A stretch of DNA of 64,000 nt from Pelomyxa schiedti (taxonomy: Eukaryota; Evosea; Pelobiontida; Pelomyxidae), in contig JAHLWZ010000835.1 in the NCBI GenBank assembly GCA_020536535.1, positions 1-64,000 of the forward strand. The letters are read 5' to 3'. Numbering within the stretch: position 1 is the first letter of the stretch; each line of letters starts with the position of its first letter. Both the position numbers and the translations under genes were made by a program. Below, piece by piece: positions 47,427 to 60,320 of this stretch. The notes below the pieces were generated by a model that saw nothing but the letters and a program-made list of their open reading frames with translations, made no database searches and was not told the origin of the DNA.

Positions 47427-49850
47427 ATGACAACAGCACCGGAAAGCAGCGCCAGGGTTGCCATCCCTGGGCCCGCCCCCGCGCCCCTGCTCCCGCCCTG
47501 CCACCCCCGCCCCCCGCCCCCCGTCTCCCCCGCCGCTGCCACCACCACAACAACAACAACAACAACCACCACGACTACTGCCGCCACCGCCCCGCCCCCT
47601 GCTCCGCCGTCGTCCTCGCCCACGGGCACGGGGTCGCAGTCTGCGTCGCGGTCTCCTTCGCCCTCCTCGGCGCGGCTGGTGCACCCTACGGCGCTCTACT
47701 CTGGGGGCGTGTGCCACGTCTCGGTGACCTACCCGCTGCCGCCGGCCCGCCGCCCCCGCACCCGGTCCTCCTCCTCCACCTCGGGCACCCGCGGGGCCCC
47801 CGAGCCCCGCAGCAGCAGCAGGGGGCACAGCCCCGGCCCTGCCACTGCCACTTCCACGTCCACGTCCACGTCCACGGTTGGCACTTCGACTGGTGGTGTT
47901 GGTGTTGGGGGCGGGGGTGGGGGGGCAGCGTCGGCCGTGAGCACGGGGGAGGTTGTCTTGCTGGTTCCCTTGTGTGTCACTCCTGCCCAGGTTCCTTTGG
48001 TTTGGTGGTTTTTATGTGTTATTTGGTTAACTGTTGTTGTTGTTATTTGGCTATTGATTGAAGATGCTACCAATTTTCATACACACACTAGAGTACTGAA
48101 CTTATTTCTTATACTGGTTACAGGTGCTGGAACATGTAGCCTATAGCGTTGGCCTGCCCAAATCGGGCACATTTACTGTGATCGATGAAGGAACTCATTC
48201 ACCACTGGTTCCCAACGCCCCGTTGTCTTCACTTTTCTCAGACTCTGGGACTTATCACGTATCCTCCCATTCCTACTTCTGGGAGCAAAGCTAACTTCGT
48301 TTCTAAACAAGATTCACATCAAGAAGCCCGATTCATCTTCTCCATCTCTCCGCCCTTCATATTCACTACGGTCTTTACGGGAGGCTGACAAAGAGGTTTG
48401 TGTCTTCTCTTAAAACTATTGGCCTTTTCCTCTTTTCAGGCCTTTACTGAATTCTTTAGGTAGATGTCTGTTTTTGCACCTCCAACGGCATCAGGTGAAG
48501 TCAGCGTTCTGCAATGGATTGACCTAGCCGACAAACCACCACTGCCATTTGTATGGTTCAAGTATACCGACAGAGAAAATCCTGACAAGTACACTTTAAA
48601 AGACTAATGCAAGTCTCACTAAATTTCGTTCAGAAAGGCCTGGTTTACTTTTTTGTATTGCATGGAAACACATGAGGACCTTTTCTCTGTGCAATCGTGG
48701 CTGAAATTGTTGGTTGACATTACACATGTATCAGTCCTTTTTCCCCCCATTCACCAAACTGATACAAACAGGTTGACTGTTTTGCCTTTGATTATACTGG
48801 TTTTGGAAGTCACATAGGCTTGCCGACTGAGGATAGTTGCTATCAAGATGCAGTATTGGCTTATCTGTTCCTTACATGTCACGTACCTCCAACGCGAATC
48901 ATTTTGTATGACGGGTGGGGAAAAAAGCGTGTTAAATACCCTTTAGAATCGGAAAAGGCTATGGAACAGCTCCCGCAATTCACCTTGCTGCCGCTATTTC
49001 TGATAAAAGTTTTGAAAGCACTGCCCTGAAGAAATGCGGAGTACGGAAGGGCGAAATGGCTTCAATGTTCTCCACCAATAAAAAGATTGCAGCCATAGTT
49101 TTGCTTGTGAGTTAGAGTCTTTTTTCCCCACTACTGATTTGTACTAGAATGCAACAAAGCACTCTCGTAAACTGCCAACGAAACTCACTCCACTATCGGG
49201 TCTGTGGAGTTCGGATGTATTTGATACAAGAAAAATGGTCCCTTTAGTCACTGCTCCCGTACTTATGATACACGGACAAAAAGATCCCCTCTTTCCCACA
49301 AACCACGCTGTGGTATGCCAAAAAAAAAAAATTACCAAAAGACCATCACCCCTTAACAAATGACAATTAGGAGTTTTACAATATGTTTCCTTGCCCTGCT
49401 AAGTTTGTTACTATAAACAATTGTGGCCATGATGTACTCGAGAGTGACGATGATACAATGGAAGCTCTACAAACTTTCTTGCACACACTCAACGCCACAG
49501 AGTATACTTACAACTCTACAATCCGGCCACCCCCTGGTTTTCACACCTCTCCAATTGAATTTTGTTGACACCTTCTCCAGCCGCGATTTTACAATCTCCT
49601 TCAAATTTTGTCAAACAGTGGCTCGGAACTATAGGGTTGGCACAGTATTCGGAAATGTTTCTGGTAAACGGGTGTGTCTCGTGACCCATCATACATTTCT
49701 TGAAAAATTGACTCTTTCACCCCCAGATATTACGACATTTTATCAATCAGTGGCATTGATGCTGTTGATTTGGAAATCATTGGCGTTGATGATAGTCACA
49801 AGCAAACCATTCACGAAGCTGTAATTGCTCTACGACGTTGTTCTCAGTAA
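47427..49850 (+). CDS. ABHD17-like alpha/beta hydrolase with C-terminal SAM domain, nucleophile lost
   Basis: ATG 47427 starts a GC-rich exon with Pro/Ala/Thr tracts (MTTAPESSARVAIPGPAPAP) and the leader RLVHPTALYSGGVCHVSV. Further exons read VLEHVAYSVGLPKSGTFTVI, SVFAPPTASGEVSVLQWIDL, VDCFAFDYTGFGSHIGLPTE, and, after an intron at 48906-48946, ILIGKGYGTAPAIHLAAAIS. In ABHD17 relatives this is GQSIG; here Gly replaces the catalytic Ser. The Asp (VLMIHGQKDPLF) and His (INNCGHDVLE) are kept. The oxyanion HGN text (48661-48669) is one frame away from the open reading of that exon. After an intron near 49540 a SAM domain follows: FVKQWLGTIGLAQYSEMFLV, GIDAVDLEIIGVDDSHKQTI, stop TAA 49848-49850. 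An alternative tail to 50283 (Ser/Thr-rich, ending HTHHL) is possible. It may be a pseudoenzyme or a decaying gene. Confidence 0.55.
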
Positions 49851-50361
49851 TTTCACAGTTTTCTCCTCTAACCTGAGTCTAGGAGAATCCGAAAAACCAG
49901 CAACAGCTAATGCTATAGCAACCATTTCCCCCGAATCCGGAATTTTTGCCCATGAGTCGTTATCTGGAATTCATCACAGTTCCAGTGACGGTGCCTTGCA
50001 TACACACAGTGCCTCCTCGGAACTATTTTCGTCAAGTTTAGCACAAACAACATCAGTGACAAGTCCATCACTTCTTTCTGAAATCAAGTACAGTTCCCCT
50101 CAACCCAATTCCAATTCTCATCACCTTGCCTTTTTTCACACACCTTTATACATTATGCACTCATTCATACATAGCACATTTGTATTGAGTCAGTCAATTG
50201 GGTCTGCACTGTCCTTTGTTGGGGACAGTGTTGGACTTGTAGATCACAAAAAAGTCAAAACCAAACACACGCACCACCTGTGAGAAATGTGTATTTTAGC
50301 AAACAGAAAAAGAAAATTTTCTTTTGTATTAAATTATGCTTTTCGGTTTGTCCGAAAAATC

Positions 50362-53300
50362 TTATGGAAGAATGTTTTCTTTGAGCATTTCTAGCTGGGC
50401 AGTGAGTTGCTCAATTTGTTGTTGCAGCTGGATATTGTCAGAAGACCTTCGGGCAACATAATTCGTGAAAACATTGTTGCGGTCACTTGTTACTGTGGGC
50501 TGTGGTGCTCTACTAAGGTTTGTGTCAAAAGTTGCATAGAAAATATAGTCTCCGGAGCCAATAGTGATTCTAGCTCCCACTGGTGAGTGTGACTGTAAAT
50601 AAATGTGTAGTTATACACAAGGGTAAACAAATTTTGGGGAGTACAATGACGGCATCCAGAATTCCAATTAATTTGAGGTTATTTTGGCTGGTAACTTCGA
50701 AGCCATCAAAAATTAGTGTATCCCGCTCTGAGAGCTTTAGTACCGCAAAATCTGTTTGGATTGTCAACATTGAAAATTCTGAACTTCTGAATACCAGGTA
50801 GCAGTAAGACGGCACGCGAATTGTGTGGTACTTGAACTGCAACTTGATAAGTATCCTCACTGAGCCATTGCCAGTGTAGGGAAATGAGCCCTTTTCCCGA
50901 CTCATAAGATGCACCAACCAACTGGAGCTGGTCATGTCTAAGTGTTGGAGGGGAGAGTATTATCTCTTCCAACCCGTTTGGATTAATCTAAACTACTGAT
51001 TGAGTCCTCGTAGCAAAGGTATGTTTGGCATACTCCGGCTAAGTAACGATAAAACCATGAATCAATGGAACCAAACATAATGTGGTTTCTACTGTCCACT
51101 CTTGGTCCCTCGAAAGGTGCATCCCATACCTCAAAACCAGTTTACCGTAAGATGGGAAGTAATAAATTAAATGGTACCTCCCATAATGTTGTAGCGTTTT
51201 CGAAGGGGTTATAGGCCATATAACCATAACTTGGATAGGTGGTTTGCTGGACGATCTGTAATGCAACCTCATGGTAACCCAATTCAGAAAGGAGAGGAAA
51301 TAGGAATCTGAGGAGTGTGAGGAGGTGTAATGATGCTCTTTAAGTTCTGTGCCTTGTTCCAATGATTCCCGTTGTGAGATGTGTGTCGTACGCAGCTATA
51401 TCATTCAGAAGTGATTGTACAACAACAGTCTGAAGAGGATGTGAATTGGAAGAAGAGAAATTCACCAAAAATGCACCTTGAGATCGGAAGGAACCACATT
51501 AGCAGTTAGGGCAAGCACATTTGCCGTCTGTTTACCATCTGCATAGCCACTCAAGGATTTATTATAGAAAACTTGGTGAAATTCCTGGCATATAGTGTCA
51601 AAAAAAGAAATGCGACAACTAACATGTCAGACATTTGAAAAGTATGTGTAAAGGTCAGCATAGTATCTAGGCAGATGTTAGTAATGCAAAAGAAAGTGGA
51701 ACAGTACAGGGAATCATCTGAGTGATTCAACAAGCTGCTTATTGTTGACAGGTGTTGCAAATCGTTTAGAAGAGCAAAAGAGGAGCAAAGTGACTGGTTT
51801 GTCATTGTTACTGGCGGAGGTGGTGACCAGTCACCTTGAAGTTTTTAACTTTTTTTTTTTTGATAAGTATCAAACCATAATTGTAATACATCTTTGCCAG
51901 TCCCAGAGGATCATTTTCAGTAGCCCTTTGGACCAAATAGTCTACCCAAGCCACAATATTGTCATAGTACTGTGAAACTGTTGCTACGTCACCATAGTGG
52001 TCAATAAGATAGAATGCGACGGTAGTAACTGCAGTGCCCCAACTGCCAGTAAATTAGCACCCGTACAGTGAGTGGTTAATTGGTTAATATATGAAAAGGC
52101 ACACTTGGGATCGCCTGGAAGCTTGCCAATGGAGAAGGGAACAGTATCTGGAATGGCTCCATTGGAAGCTTGGCTGTCGGCAATTTGTTGCAAAAAGGCG
52201 GCATAAAATGGTTGCAAGTCGAAATTAAACATCGCTTCGTCAACTGTGAGAGCAACATCACCCAACCAACCTTTGCGCTCATCACGCTGAGGACAGTCTG
52301 TGTTTTGGGTATTAGGATGGTGTTACAAGAACATAACTTGCCTGAAGGTATCCCCATAAGGTTTCCCTTCTGGCCCCAAAACACATTGGAATGAATGGCA
52401 TTGAGTACATCATCCGATGTCTCAAAGAAGCCTACCTGTGGGTTTTAATTTGATAACATGCATGACTTAAATTTCGCTGGTGAAACCTCATTTACATCAG
52501 TGTGTACAACAACAGCTTTGATGGAATCTAGGGTTGGAGTGGACCAGCTGTGCCTAACCTTCAAGAATGTGAAACACCAAAGAACAGCTTTAAAAAATAC
52601 CTCTACATAACGGAACCCATGCACTGTAAATCTTGGTTCATAAATTTCACCAGACTTATTGCCATAGAGTATGTATTGATCCGTCACAACAGCACTACGT
52701 AAGTTGTCAACATATCCCATGCCAGTGTATATCCCATCAGAACTTGATGGGTGTTCAGCAATTTCAGTGTATTTAATCTGTAGTACTTTGAGCCAAACAA
52801 AGTATGGAGGGCGAGATATACAGAGATGGAAGATCCAGCAGGGCCTACAACACGATATTTTACCTGTGTACAGATCAGGAAAACGAACCAAAAATAAATA
52901 AATACCCAACCAACTAGGTTTTGTCCGAAGTCATATATATATGTATTGGCTGCTTTGTATGTGCAGGAGAGTGCTGAAATTTCTGTTTTCTTGAAAATTG
53001 GAATCAGAAGACACATATTTCCATAATCATGTGTACTTCTGGTCTAACAGGTTCCACGGTCATTAATGTAAGTTCTCCACCAGGAGCGTCCATAGCCTCT
53101 GCAGCCAGCCACAGAGACGATGGATCACTGAACCCAGGGTTCACCCACCCAGGTCTATATAATCTACCATCCACATGTTCACCGTGGTAAAGGCTGTCCT
53201 TATTCCATTTCAATTTGCTGTGGCTTTTCTTGTTTTCAACTTACATATGTGATTGAACCACTCCTTCCGACCCAGGTTGTGTCAGAGTAGACAGTTACAG

Positions 53301-54349
53301 TTTCGCCAGTATTCACTTCAATGACCAATGCAAGTATCATTCTAGGAGGGCCATAGTTTGGTTCTGCTTGACAGCCAAGCCATTGGTCCTGACCTTAGGC
53401 CTCAATAGAAATAAAGCTGGTGAAACGATACCTGTGAATACCAACCATTTCCCAGCATTACACCAATGGCATTGGTCCCAGTGCGTAAAATGGATGTAAC
53501 ATCATAGGTTACATACATAACACGTTTCTGAACAAATTGAGTGGGTTTTAGACAGAGGACAATACTTCATATAGGGTCCAAGTGGGGTCAAGTTTTCGGG
53601 TTGCATCAACAGCCTCACCATTAATGTAAAGTTCATAGTATCCAATGCCACTTATGTAAGCAATTGCTGAATGAATAGCTGAAGTTAAAGGGAATTCCTT
53701 AAAAAATCAATTAAGAAAAAGGGAAAAGTGATTTTGGACAGATACCTTCCTGAGCTCATTCATTGTTATGACAGAACTGCCAATCCAGGTGGCATTACTG
53801 AGTGCACTAGAACTGACCACCAAAAACTTTCCATAAAACGTGGCTTGTGAGTTCAAGTTGGTCCAAACCTGTACAAGAAAAAAAGTTTTCAGTAACAAGG
53901 AAAAACCCTCTCGGACATACTCTCACTGACCACTTGTAGTATCTATGAGGGGCCAATGGCATGGGTCCAGAATACTGTACATGTTGTGACTGGGAGGACT
54001 GCACCATTCCACTATCCCACAGAAATAAATCCTCATCCTGAACCTCTATAATTACAACGAGATAATAAAATCCAGAAACAAAACCCTGAAGAAGAAGGGG
54101 AAAAAAGAATGCCTGAATCTGGATTTGATACGCGGCCTGCACCAAATTTCTGGCACCCTCTGCATCCAATTTCCACGAAAAGGACGGTCTCACTCCTTCC
54201 TCGATAGAGTCCACCCGTGATTCCGAGTCACGGAACGCAGTAGATCCACCCTCAGTCCTCAGCCTGCCCCTCAGTGTCAGTCCCATGCAACACCCAATCG
54301 CCATCAGCAACAGATTCAATGACACAAGTGCCCTGCCAGCCCTCGCCAT
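50362..54349 (-). CDS. Secreted GH78 alpha-L-rhamnosidase
   Basis: ATG 54349 (MARAGRALVSLNLLLMAIGC) gives a typical signal peptide, so the protein is secreted or vacuolar. Exons then read PSFSWKLDAEGARNLVQAAY, DLFLWDSGMVQSSQSQHVQY, SGIGYYELYINGEAVDAT (N-terminal beta domains of GH78) and NTYIYDFGQNLVGWV (about 52930). The GH78 catalytic signature follows across an intron: DCPQRDERKGWLGD with VDEAMFNFDLQPF (about 52220-52295). Near 51185 the TTLWE motif is present (YNPFENATTLWE). The C-terminal beta domain reads WQWLSEDTYQVAVQVPHNSR and ends at 50362 with LQQQIEQLTAQLEML. GH78 enzymes hydrolyse alpha-L-rhamnosides of plant and bacterial glycans, fitting an amoeba that digests plant or bacterial material. 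One intron (52298-52341) has a GC donor. Confidence 0.8.
52298..52341 (-). other. GC-AG intron in the GH78 gene
   Basis: On the minus strand the exon ending CCTTCAG is followed by gcaagttatg. The intron ends acacag, and the join gives D-C-P-Q-R-D-E-R in frame, the conserved GH78 motif. The donor is GC, not GT. Confidence 0.8.
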
Positions 54350-54590
54350 CTTTCGTGCAAAAATCTGAAGTCCACGCTTCCACTAACTCATCCTTCTCAA
54401 TCAACCAGGAGGTGCTCTGAACTGGAGAGGTCCTGGCTCAGGAAGGCTTATGCATATGCCAGCAACTGGGCCCAGAGATTCCGCAGGGAAATGCTGCCTC
54501 TGAACCCCCAACACCATTAATTGGGTTGCAGATTACATAAAAGAAAGGGTTTTTGCCATAAAAAACAAAAACAATAAACAATAAAATAAA
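54350..54590. promoter_or_regulatory. Divergent intergenic region
   Basis: About 241 bp separate the start codons of the GH78 and pseudokinase genes. The 50 bp before ATG 54591 are A-rich. No specific motif was recognised. Confidence 0.3.
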
Positions 54591-57500
54591 TGTCGTTGAA
54601 CGAGAGACGTAGCAATGACATGGACGTTTCTACTTCGAGAGAAATGGAAGATGAATCTCGAGCCTATGGTACATCTCGTGTTTGGTTTTTTTACGCTTCT
54701 AACAGCTACAGGCGTGAAACTTCCGGATGGGTATCAATTAGTTACCACGAGTGATACAAAGAAGATCCCGGTGCCCCCTGTGGCGTTGGTGTCACCTTCG
54801 CTTCTTTCCGTTTGCATTCCGACCGTTTCTCGCGAAGCACCGACAAGGGAACGGCACTCTACCGCCACATCTACTTCTTCATCTAATTCACCTACACTTC
54901 CCCACGTAAATTCATCCTCCACTTCAACTCCATGTGTGAATACTCCCTCCATTACCTCCGACACTACTGCGTCTCTTGTAACAATCGTAGCACATAGACA
55001 GAAACCACACCGCCGATCATTTCAAGCCTTATGTGATCACAACACCGATTTCATGACAAGTGATTTTAGTACCTCCCTTCACAACTATGGTGCCTGCACC
55101 TCAGCTTTATCAGCTATTCCACCTACTCTTACACAAACAACCAGCTCACCCAGCACCTCAAACACGTTAGACGACAATTTTGTAGATGATTTCAATGTAA
55201 GCAGTGAGAGTGATAGCGACAGTAGCAATAGCAAAAAATACACCAGTTCTAGCAGCTGCAGTAGTCAAAGTGAGAGTGAGACACCTCCACAATCTACCGG
55301 CGACGAAAGTTTGGACACCCCAGAGCATGCACCCCAAAATGATACTGACAATGAAAGTGACGATCAAAGTATGGATACTGACGGAAGTGATGACGCATTC
55401 TTACATTCAGTAACTGGAGGCGGTGCCAGTGGGATTGGCTTTGTGTGGATAACCGTCATTCCCCTTGTGGTGAACCTTACTGAAATCGAACTAGAAAGGG
55501 GAAGACTACTATGCGCCACCTCCCATCGCAATTTACACAACGTTAAAGCTGTAAAGACAATCATTGCGGTGAGTAGCTTACTCCTTTATTTATATATTTA
55601 TATTGCTAAATGAGACTCAGGATGGAAGAAGCTTGTTGTATTTCGTCACGGAAACTCTCAAATCATCTCAAACACTACGACAAATGCTCGATCAACGAAA
55701 GCAAATAAAACTCAAGCTTGGAACTGTTTCAGGCCTCGAACCTGCTGTAATTGGGGTTCAGGATGCTGATGACTCTTGCACACTACGAGATAGTCACCAA
55801 AGTACTACAGAGAACAATTCGTTGGATCAATCCACTGATCACCCACAGACAACCAAACCTCAGCACAACCATTCACACCATCACAGACAAAAAGCTCCTC
55901 CCACTTCAGGAGCGAAAGTCAACTCCACAAGCTCTGCCCCAACGGAATCACCAACATCTTCACCCAAGGAAGCCCCTGCAATATGTGATATTGAAGTAGA
56001 AGAAGTTGACGAAAATTTAGAGCACGCTTATTCCTTAATGGGCCTTTGCAATGCCTTACGTTTTCTTCATGATGAATGCAAGCTTGTTCATGGTGCCCTT
56101 AGTTCAGATAGTGTGTATCTTGCCAGAGATGGAGGCCTTAGAATCGCTAACCTCTGGTGCACGATGTCTCCATCTTTGAGATTTGTAACGCAATCTATAA
56201 TATCTCCACCAGGTACCTGCGTCTCCCCTTTCGATTTGGCATTTTTATTTACCAAATTAAGAGGTTTTACGAGGTGAGACCCCAACCAGTGCCTCTGATG
56301 TATGGTCATTGGCGATTTTATTCCTCGAACTTCTTAGTGGCGAATGCCTTGCGCCGTCACAGTGCAGGGCACTATACTCAAACTCCATTACATGTGCCTC
56401 AGCACTACCTAATCCACCACCGCATCTGGTAACATTTGTTCATACCATTCTTGGGTCCAGGCAGTCAGCCTGGATGAAACTAATAAGTTCAATGCTCCAC
56501 CCTGACCCTCTCCTCCGACCTTCTGCTCTCTCCGTTTTGCAAAGTCTTATATGCAGTTTTTCACCTGTGCCCTTGCAACGTAAGAATGAGACATTTCTTT
56601 TGATTTTTTAACAGTTCCAAGCAAGCCTTGCCCTTCTCAACTGCCCAAAGCCCACTTCTCCCCCGACTGCTGATGAAATTGAACTACGACAATGGCTACA
56701 CTATATAGAAGTGGCGCCAATGCGTGCCCGCACACTTATGCGTAAGGCTTTACAGTCTGACCCAAACTGTGTGACTGCAATGCTTTTGTTGCGCCGTCTA
56801 TACAGCCGTCATCCCCTTACAATGCAAGATCTTTTACCAGTTGTGTCATGCCCAAAAGAAAGTCTGTTACAGAGGGCATTGAAGTCTCCTAGACCTTCAC
56901 AGGTTGAGCTTTTTGCCAGTATTTATCTAATTTCTATAGGTGAGAACCCGTGTCACTCTGGAGCAAATAGCAGCACGAGAAAAAAATGCATCCTGCTATT
57001 TCTTTTTAGCACTTTGCCACAAACATGGAATTGGCACAGCAAAGAGTGATATTGATGCTGCGGAATACTATGTGGTTGCTTGTTCGCTTGGGAATGCTGA
57101 GGCCTGTTGTAACTTGGGTGTTTGTTACAGGTATCAACACACTTAGTGACCCGCCATTCCTGAAGTCTCTTACAGAAATGGGTCTGGTGTTGGGTCACTG
57201 GATGAAAAGAAGGCTGCCCAACTTTACAGACTTGGTTCAGAACTAGGAAATGCTGAAGCCAGGCGAAACCTAGCCTGGTGCTATTCAACAGGAACGGGAG
57301 TTGTTAAGAGCTATCGCATTGCAGCGAAGCACTATCACATATCTGCAATCACACAAAAGAATGCAGCCGCTTTATGCAACTTGGGCTGGTGCTATTTACA
57401 AGGCTGTGGCGTGCAAAAAAGTAAAAGAAAAGCTGTAAAGATGTATGAGAGGTCCGTTGCTCAAGGACATGCTCTTGCTCAATTCAATCGTAAGTTCTAT

Positions 57501-58009
57501 TGAACCTTTCTCAACATACAAATAAGTGACTTGCAGTTGGCTGGTGTTACGCTGCCGGCATTGGAGTTTCACGAAATGACATCATGTCATCCAAGCTCTA
57601 CCGCATGGCTGCTGAGCAAGGTGTTCCTGATGCACAGTGCAGTTTGGGCTGGTGCTTTGTAAATGGAACAGGTGTACGGTACAAAGATCCACAGGAAGCT
57701 GTGCGTCTTTTCAGTAAAGCCGTTGAAACATCACAGGACCCACTAGCACAATACTCACTGGGGTGGTGCTATTACCATGGACAAGGAGTGAAGCAGGATG
57801 CAGTGGCGGCACGGAAGCTATTCCGCAGTGCCGCCGAGAAAGGAAATGTACTCGCACAATACTCCCACGGTGTATGTCACTACCACGGCATTGGAGCAGC
57901 CAAAGACACGAGAGAGGCCGTCAGAATGTTCAGAATGGCTGCTGAAAAAGGCTACAAGGAAGCCCAAGTCATACTCACACAACTGAGTGTGAAACCACAA
58001 AAAGATTGA
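54591..58009 (+). CDS. SCYL-like pseudokinase fused to Sel1 repeats
   Basis: ATG 54591 (MSLNERRSNDMDVSTSREME); after a 37-nt intron comes ATGVKLPDGYQLVTTSD. A Ser/Thr/Asp-rich region (about 54800-55430) leads into a kinase-like C-lobe: LVHGALSSDSVYLARDG, where HRDLKxxN is replaced by HGALSSDS (HGA at 56089-56097), and DFG by ANL in LRIANLWCTM. DVWSL-type helix text and RPSALSVLQS follow near 56290-56560. Thereafter at least seven Sel1/TPR repeats (for example LGWCYYHGQGVKQDAVAARK, LGWCFVNGTGVRYKDPQEAV) run to the TGA after residue 58009. Sel1 repeats usually scaffold membrane or ER protein complexes. Loss of the catalytic Asp, the Asn and the DFG Asp implies no kinase activity. SCYL-type pseudokinases work in membrane traffic; that role is inference only. 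Confidence 0.7.
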
Positions 58010-58106
58010 AGAAAAGAAAAGAGTTGTGAATAACAGGGCCTTTTTTTTTTTACAAACATGAAATTGACAATGCGTCAGGTACAATGGAGTAGAAATTAGA
58101 AGCAGT

Positions 58107-59075
58107 TTAGAACTGCTCAAAAAACTGGCATATTGTGGGGTGCCTCTTAAATCCACGGAAAAATTCTTCTTTGGAGAGGAAGCCATCCTGGTGGTTGAAA
58201 TAAGTTAGAATTGTGCACGGGATGGCAGTGAATGAAAGTACTTGGTTTGTGTCACATTTATCAAAGATAATAGAAGTGACTTGGTCTATTTGCTTTAGAT
58301 CCGCCGGAGTTAACTCGAGATCATCGGCTGATTTCCCTGAAGCAACAGAAGCACCAGCTCTTTGCTGTGGCTGTAAGACTTGGAAATGTGAAGAGGTGCC
58401 AAACCTCTTTAATGAACACTGAAAATACATGTCTAGTTCCGGCGTTATTTTATATGTATTTAAAAGGGTGGAACTAACTTGACTTCATCCTTAGAAACAA
58501 GGCCATCATAATCCCTGTCAAACAACTGGAAGGACGCTGTATCAGGTAAAAACGACTTAAAACATTTTTTCCTTTGTTACCTTCAAGTCTCTGATCTAGA
58601 TAAGTGTAAGCGAGGTAAGAGTTTAGAGGAAAATGCATACCTAGAGTCCCTGCTTGCGTTATTGCTACCATTGTCAAATATTCTTTGATGTCCATAAAGC
58701 TTCATTTTTATTAGGGTGAAGTTATAAGCAGAATGCGGACCGCCGTACCCACTATGGTCTCTGTCAAAAATTTCAAAAGTCTTCATACGATCAAAATACA
58801 GTAGAATAAACTGCAGAGCACACCTTCTCAGCAGATTCTCTGCACATAGTTTCATCCAAAATACTATTTACAAATCCTTCTCTCGAAATCAAGCCGTGCT
58901 GATCGGCCTGGCTACGAAAACTCTCCATCACCTGCCTGAGGTATTCCGGTGACACTAAGGAAGGAAAAAACGTCAGGATCTGATTCGACTCGGCACGCAC
59001 GCAACACGTACAATTGTATTGCCTCCGTATGGACTCCACATCTGCTCTCGTCATGCCTGACTCCCCTGACCCCAT
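58107..59075 (-). CDS. NCS/calcineurin-B-like EF-hand protein, copy A
   Basis: ATG 59075 (MGSGESGMTRADVESIRRQY) starts with MGxxxS, an N-myristoylation signal. Exons give a degenerate first EF-hand (FRSQADQHGLISREGFVNSI), then FDRDHSGFMDIKEYLTM (join across an intron near 58680-58730), FDRDYDGLVSKDEVK (about 58500) and DTNQDGFLSKEEFFRGF across an intron near 58205, ending QFFEQF. Three of the four loops keep the DxDxDGxLxxxE calcium ligands. It is a tandem paralogue of the next gene, with introns at the same codons. Proteins of this type are membrane-tethered calcium sensors that regulate phosphatases, kinases or channels. Confidence 0.75.
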
Positions 59076-59321
59076 CTTCCGTTGTATTTTGTGATTGCTT
59101 GGTTTTTGTGTTCGTTCTCTGAATCTCGAAAAGCTCAGAGATTTAACCACAAACAACCAAACGCCAGAACTCCCTTCCATTAATTACAAAAGAAGCAACT
59201 CAGGGTCTCAGAAATCTCCGGATTTCTTGCGAAAAAAAAGAGAAAAAATGAGAGCTTTGCCTGTATCCAGGCAGAAAATACAACTACTTTGCAATGGTTT
59301 TTTTTTTCCCTATTTAAGGGA

Positions 59322-60320
59322 CTAAAATTGCTTGAAGAAGCCACATACATCTGGATTCTTGGTGAATCCAACCATGAACTCCTCCTTAGAGAGCCAACCA
59401 CTCTGTTTCCCATTAGCTTTTCTTTTGAAAACGGTAAATAAAATGGTATTGCACACCCTATCAGTATCGACTTTGGTAAAAATTGTCTCAACAACTTGGT
59501 TAATAGCGTCCATTGCAGTCTTGTCAAGCACCACAGAAGCAGTGGATCCACCTGTTCTAGCAACCCGCTTCTATTGGATTGTAAGGAGAAGTACTATAAA
59601 TGAAACAGGCAACCTGCTTCACGACCATGATGAACATTTCTCTAACCTCATCACGGGTTACTCTTCCATCACCATCCTTGTCAAACAGTTGGTAAGAAGC
59701 TGTTTTGATTTTTAGTCAGGTGAATTTATCACTGTAACCAGAGAGAAACGCCTTCACCTTCAAGCTTTTGTTCTGGTTTTCGGAGGGTTGTTGGGTAAGT
59801 CTAGTCCGTAAAGTATTGTAAAACATTTACCAAGTGTTCCACCATGAGTAACTCCCATCATAGCAAGGTACTCTCTTACATCCATAAAACTGTTGCGGTG
59901 TTAAAGGTTTCGAACGCATTGCAACGGACCAAACCCGCTTCCATCACGATCAAAGGATTCAAAGACCTTGGTGGCATATGAACAAGAGAAAGGAACAAAC
60001 CCTCTTTTTTTTTTTTTTTTTTGTAGTAATTATAAAAAGGAGGTACCTTATCAGCCAAGTCGGCGCACATAACACCAGAAAGAATAGTCATAAAGGCTGG
60101 TTTGGTAATTCGCCCGTCCTTTCCAGCGTGCGTGTTGAAACTCTTCACGACAACATCGAATTTATCGGGTGGTACTGCAGAATGAAAGAAAAAGCAGTGT
60201 TACGAAAAGAAAAAAAAAAAAAAGTGGGATTGAATTAGTTTATGGAAACACACTCGCGTATTGTCTTCGTATGTTTTCTTGTTCCTCCCTCGACAATGCA
60301 CCACTATTTGACGCCCCCAT
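59322..60320 (-). CDS. NCS/calcineurin-B-like EF-hand protein, copy B
   Basis: ATG 60320 (MGASNSGALSREEQENIRRQ) also begins MGxxxS, a probable myristoylation site. Exons follow: PPDKFDVVVKSFNTHAGKDG (degenerate EF-hand), FDRDGSGFMDVREYLAMM (join across a 45-nt intron), FDKDGDGRVTRDEVREMF and VDTDRSGWLSKEEFMVGF across an intron, ending CGFFKQF at 59322. Loop residues for calcium are complete in three hands. It lies head-to-tail with copy A, about 250 bp away. Confidence 0.75.

Noticed and set aside
47372-47828. Long minus-strand Gly-rich frames opposite the ABHD gene 5' exon
   Set aside because: They mirror the GC-rich Pro/Ala exon on the plus strand, which has an ATG and valid splice joins.
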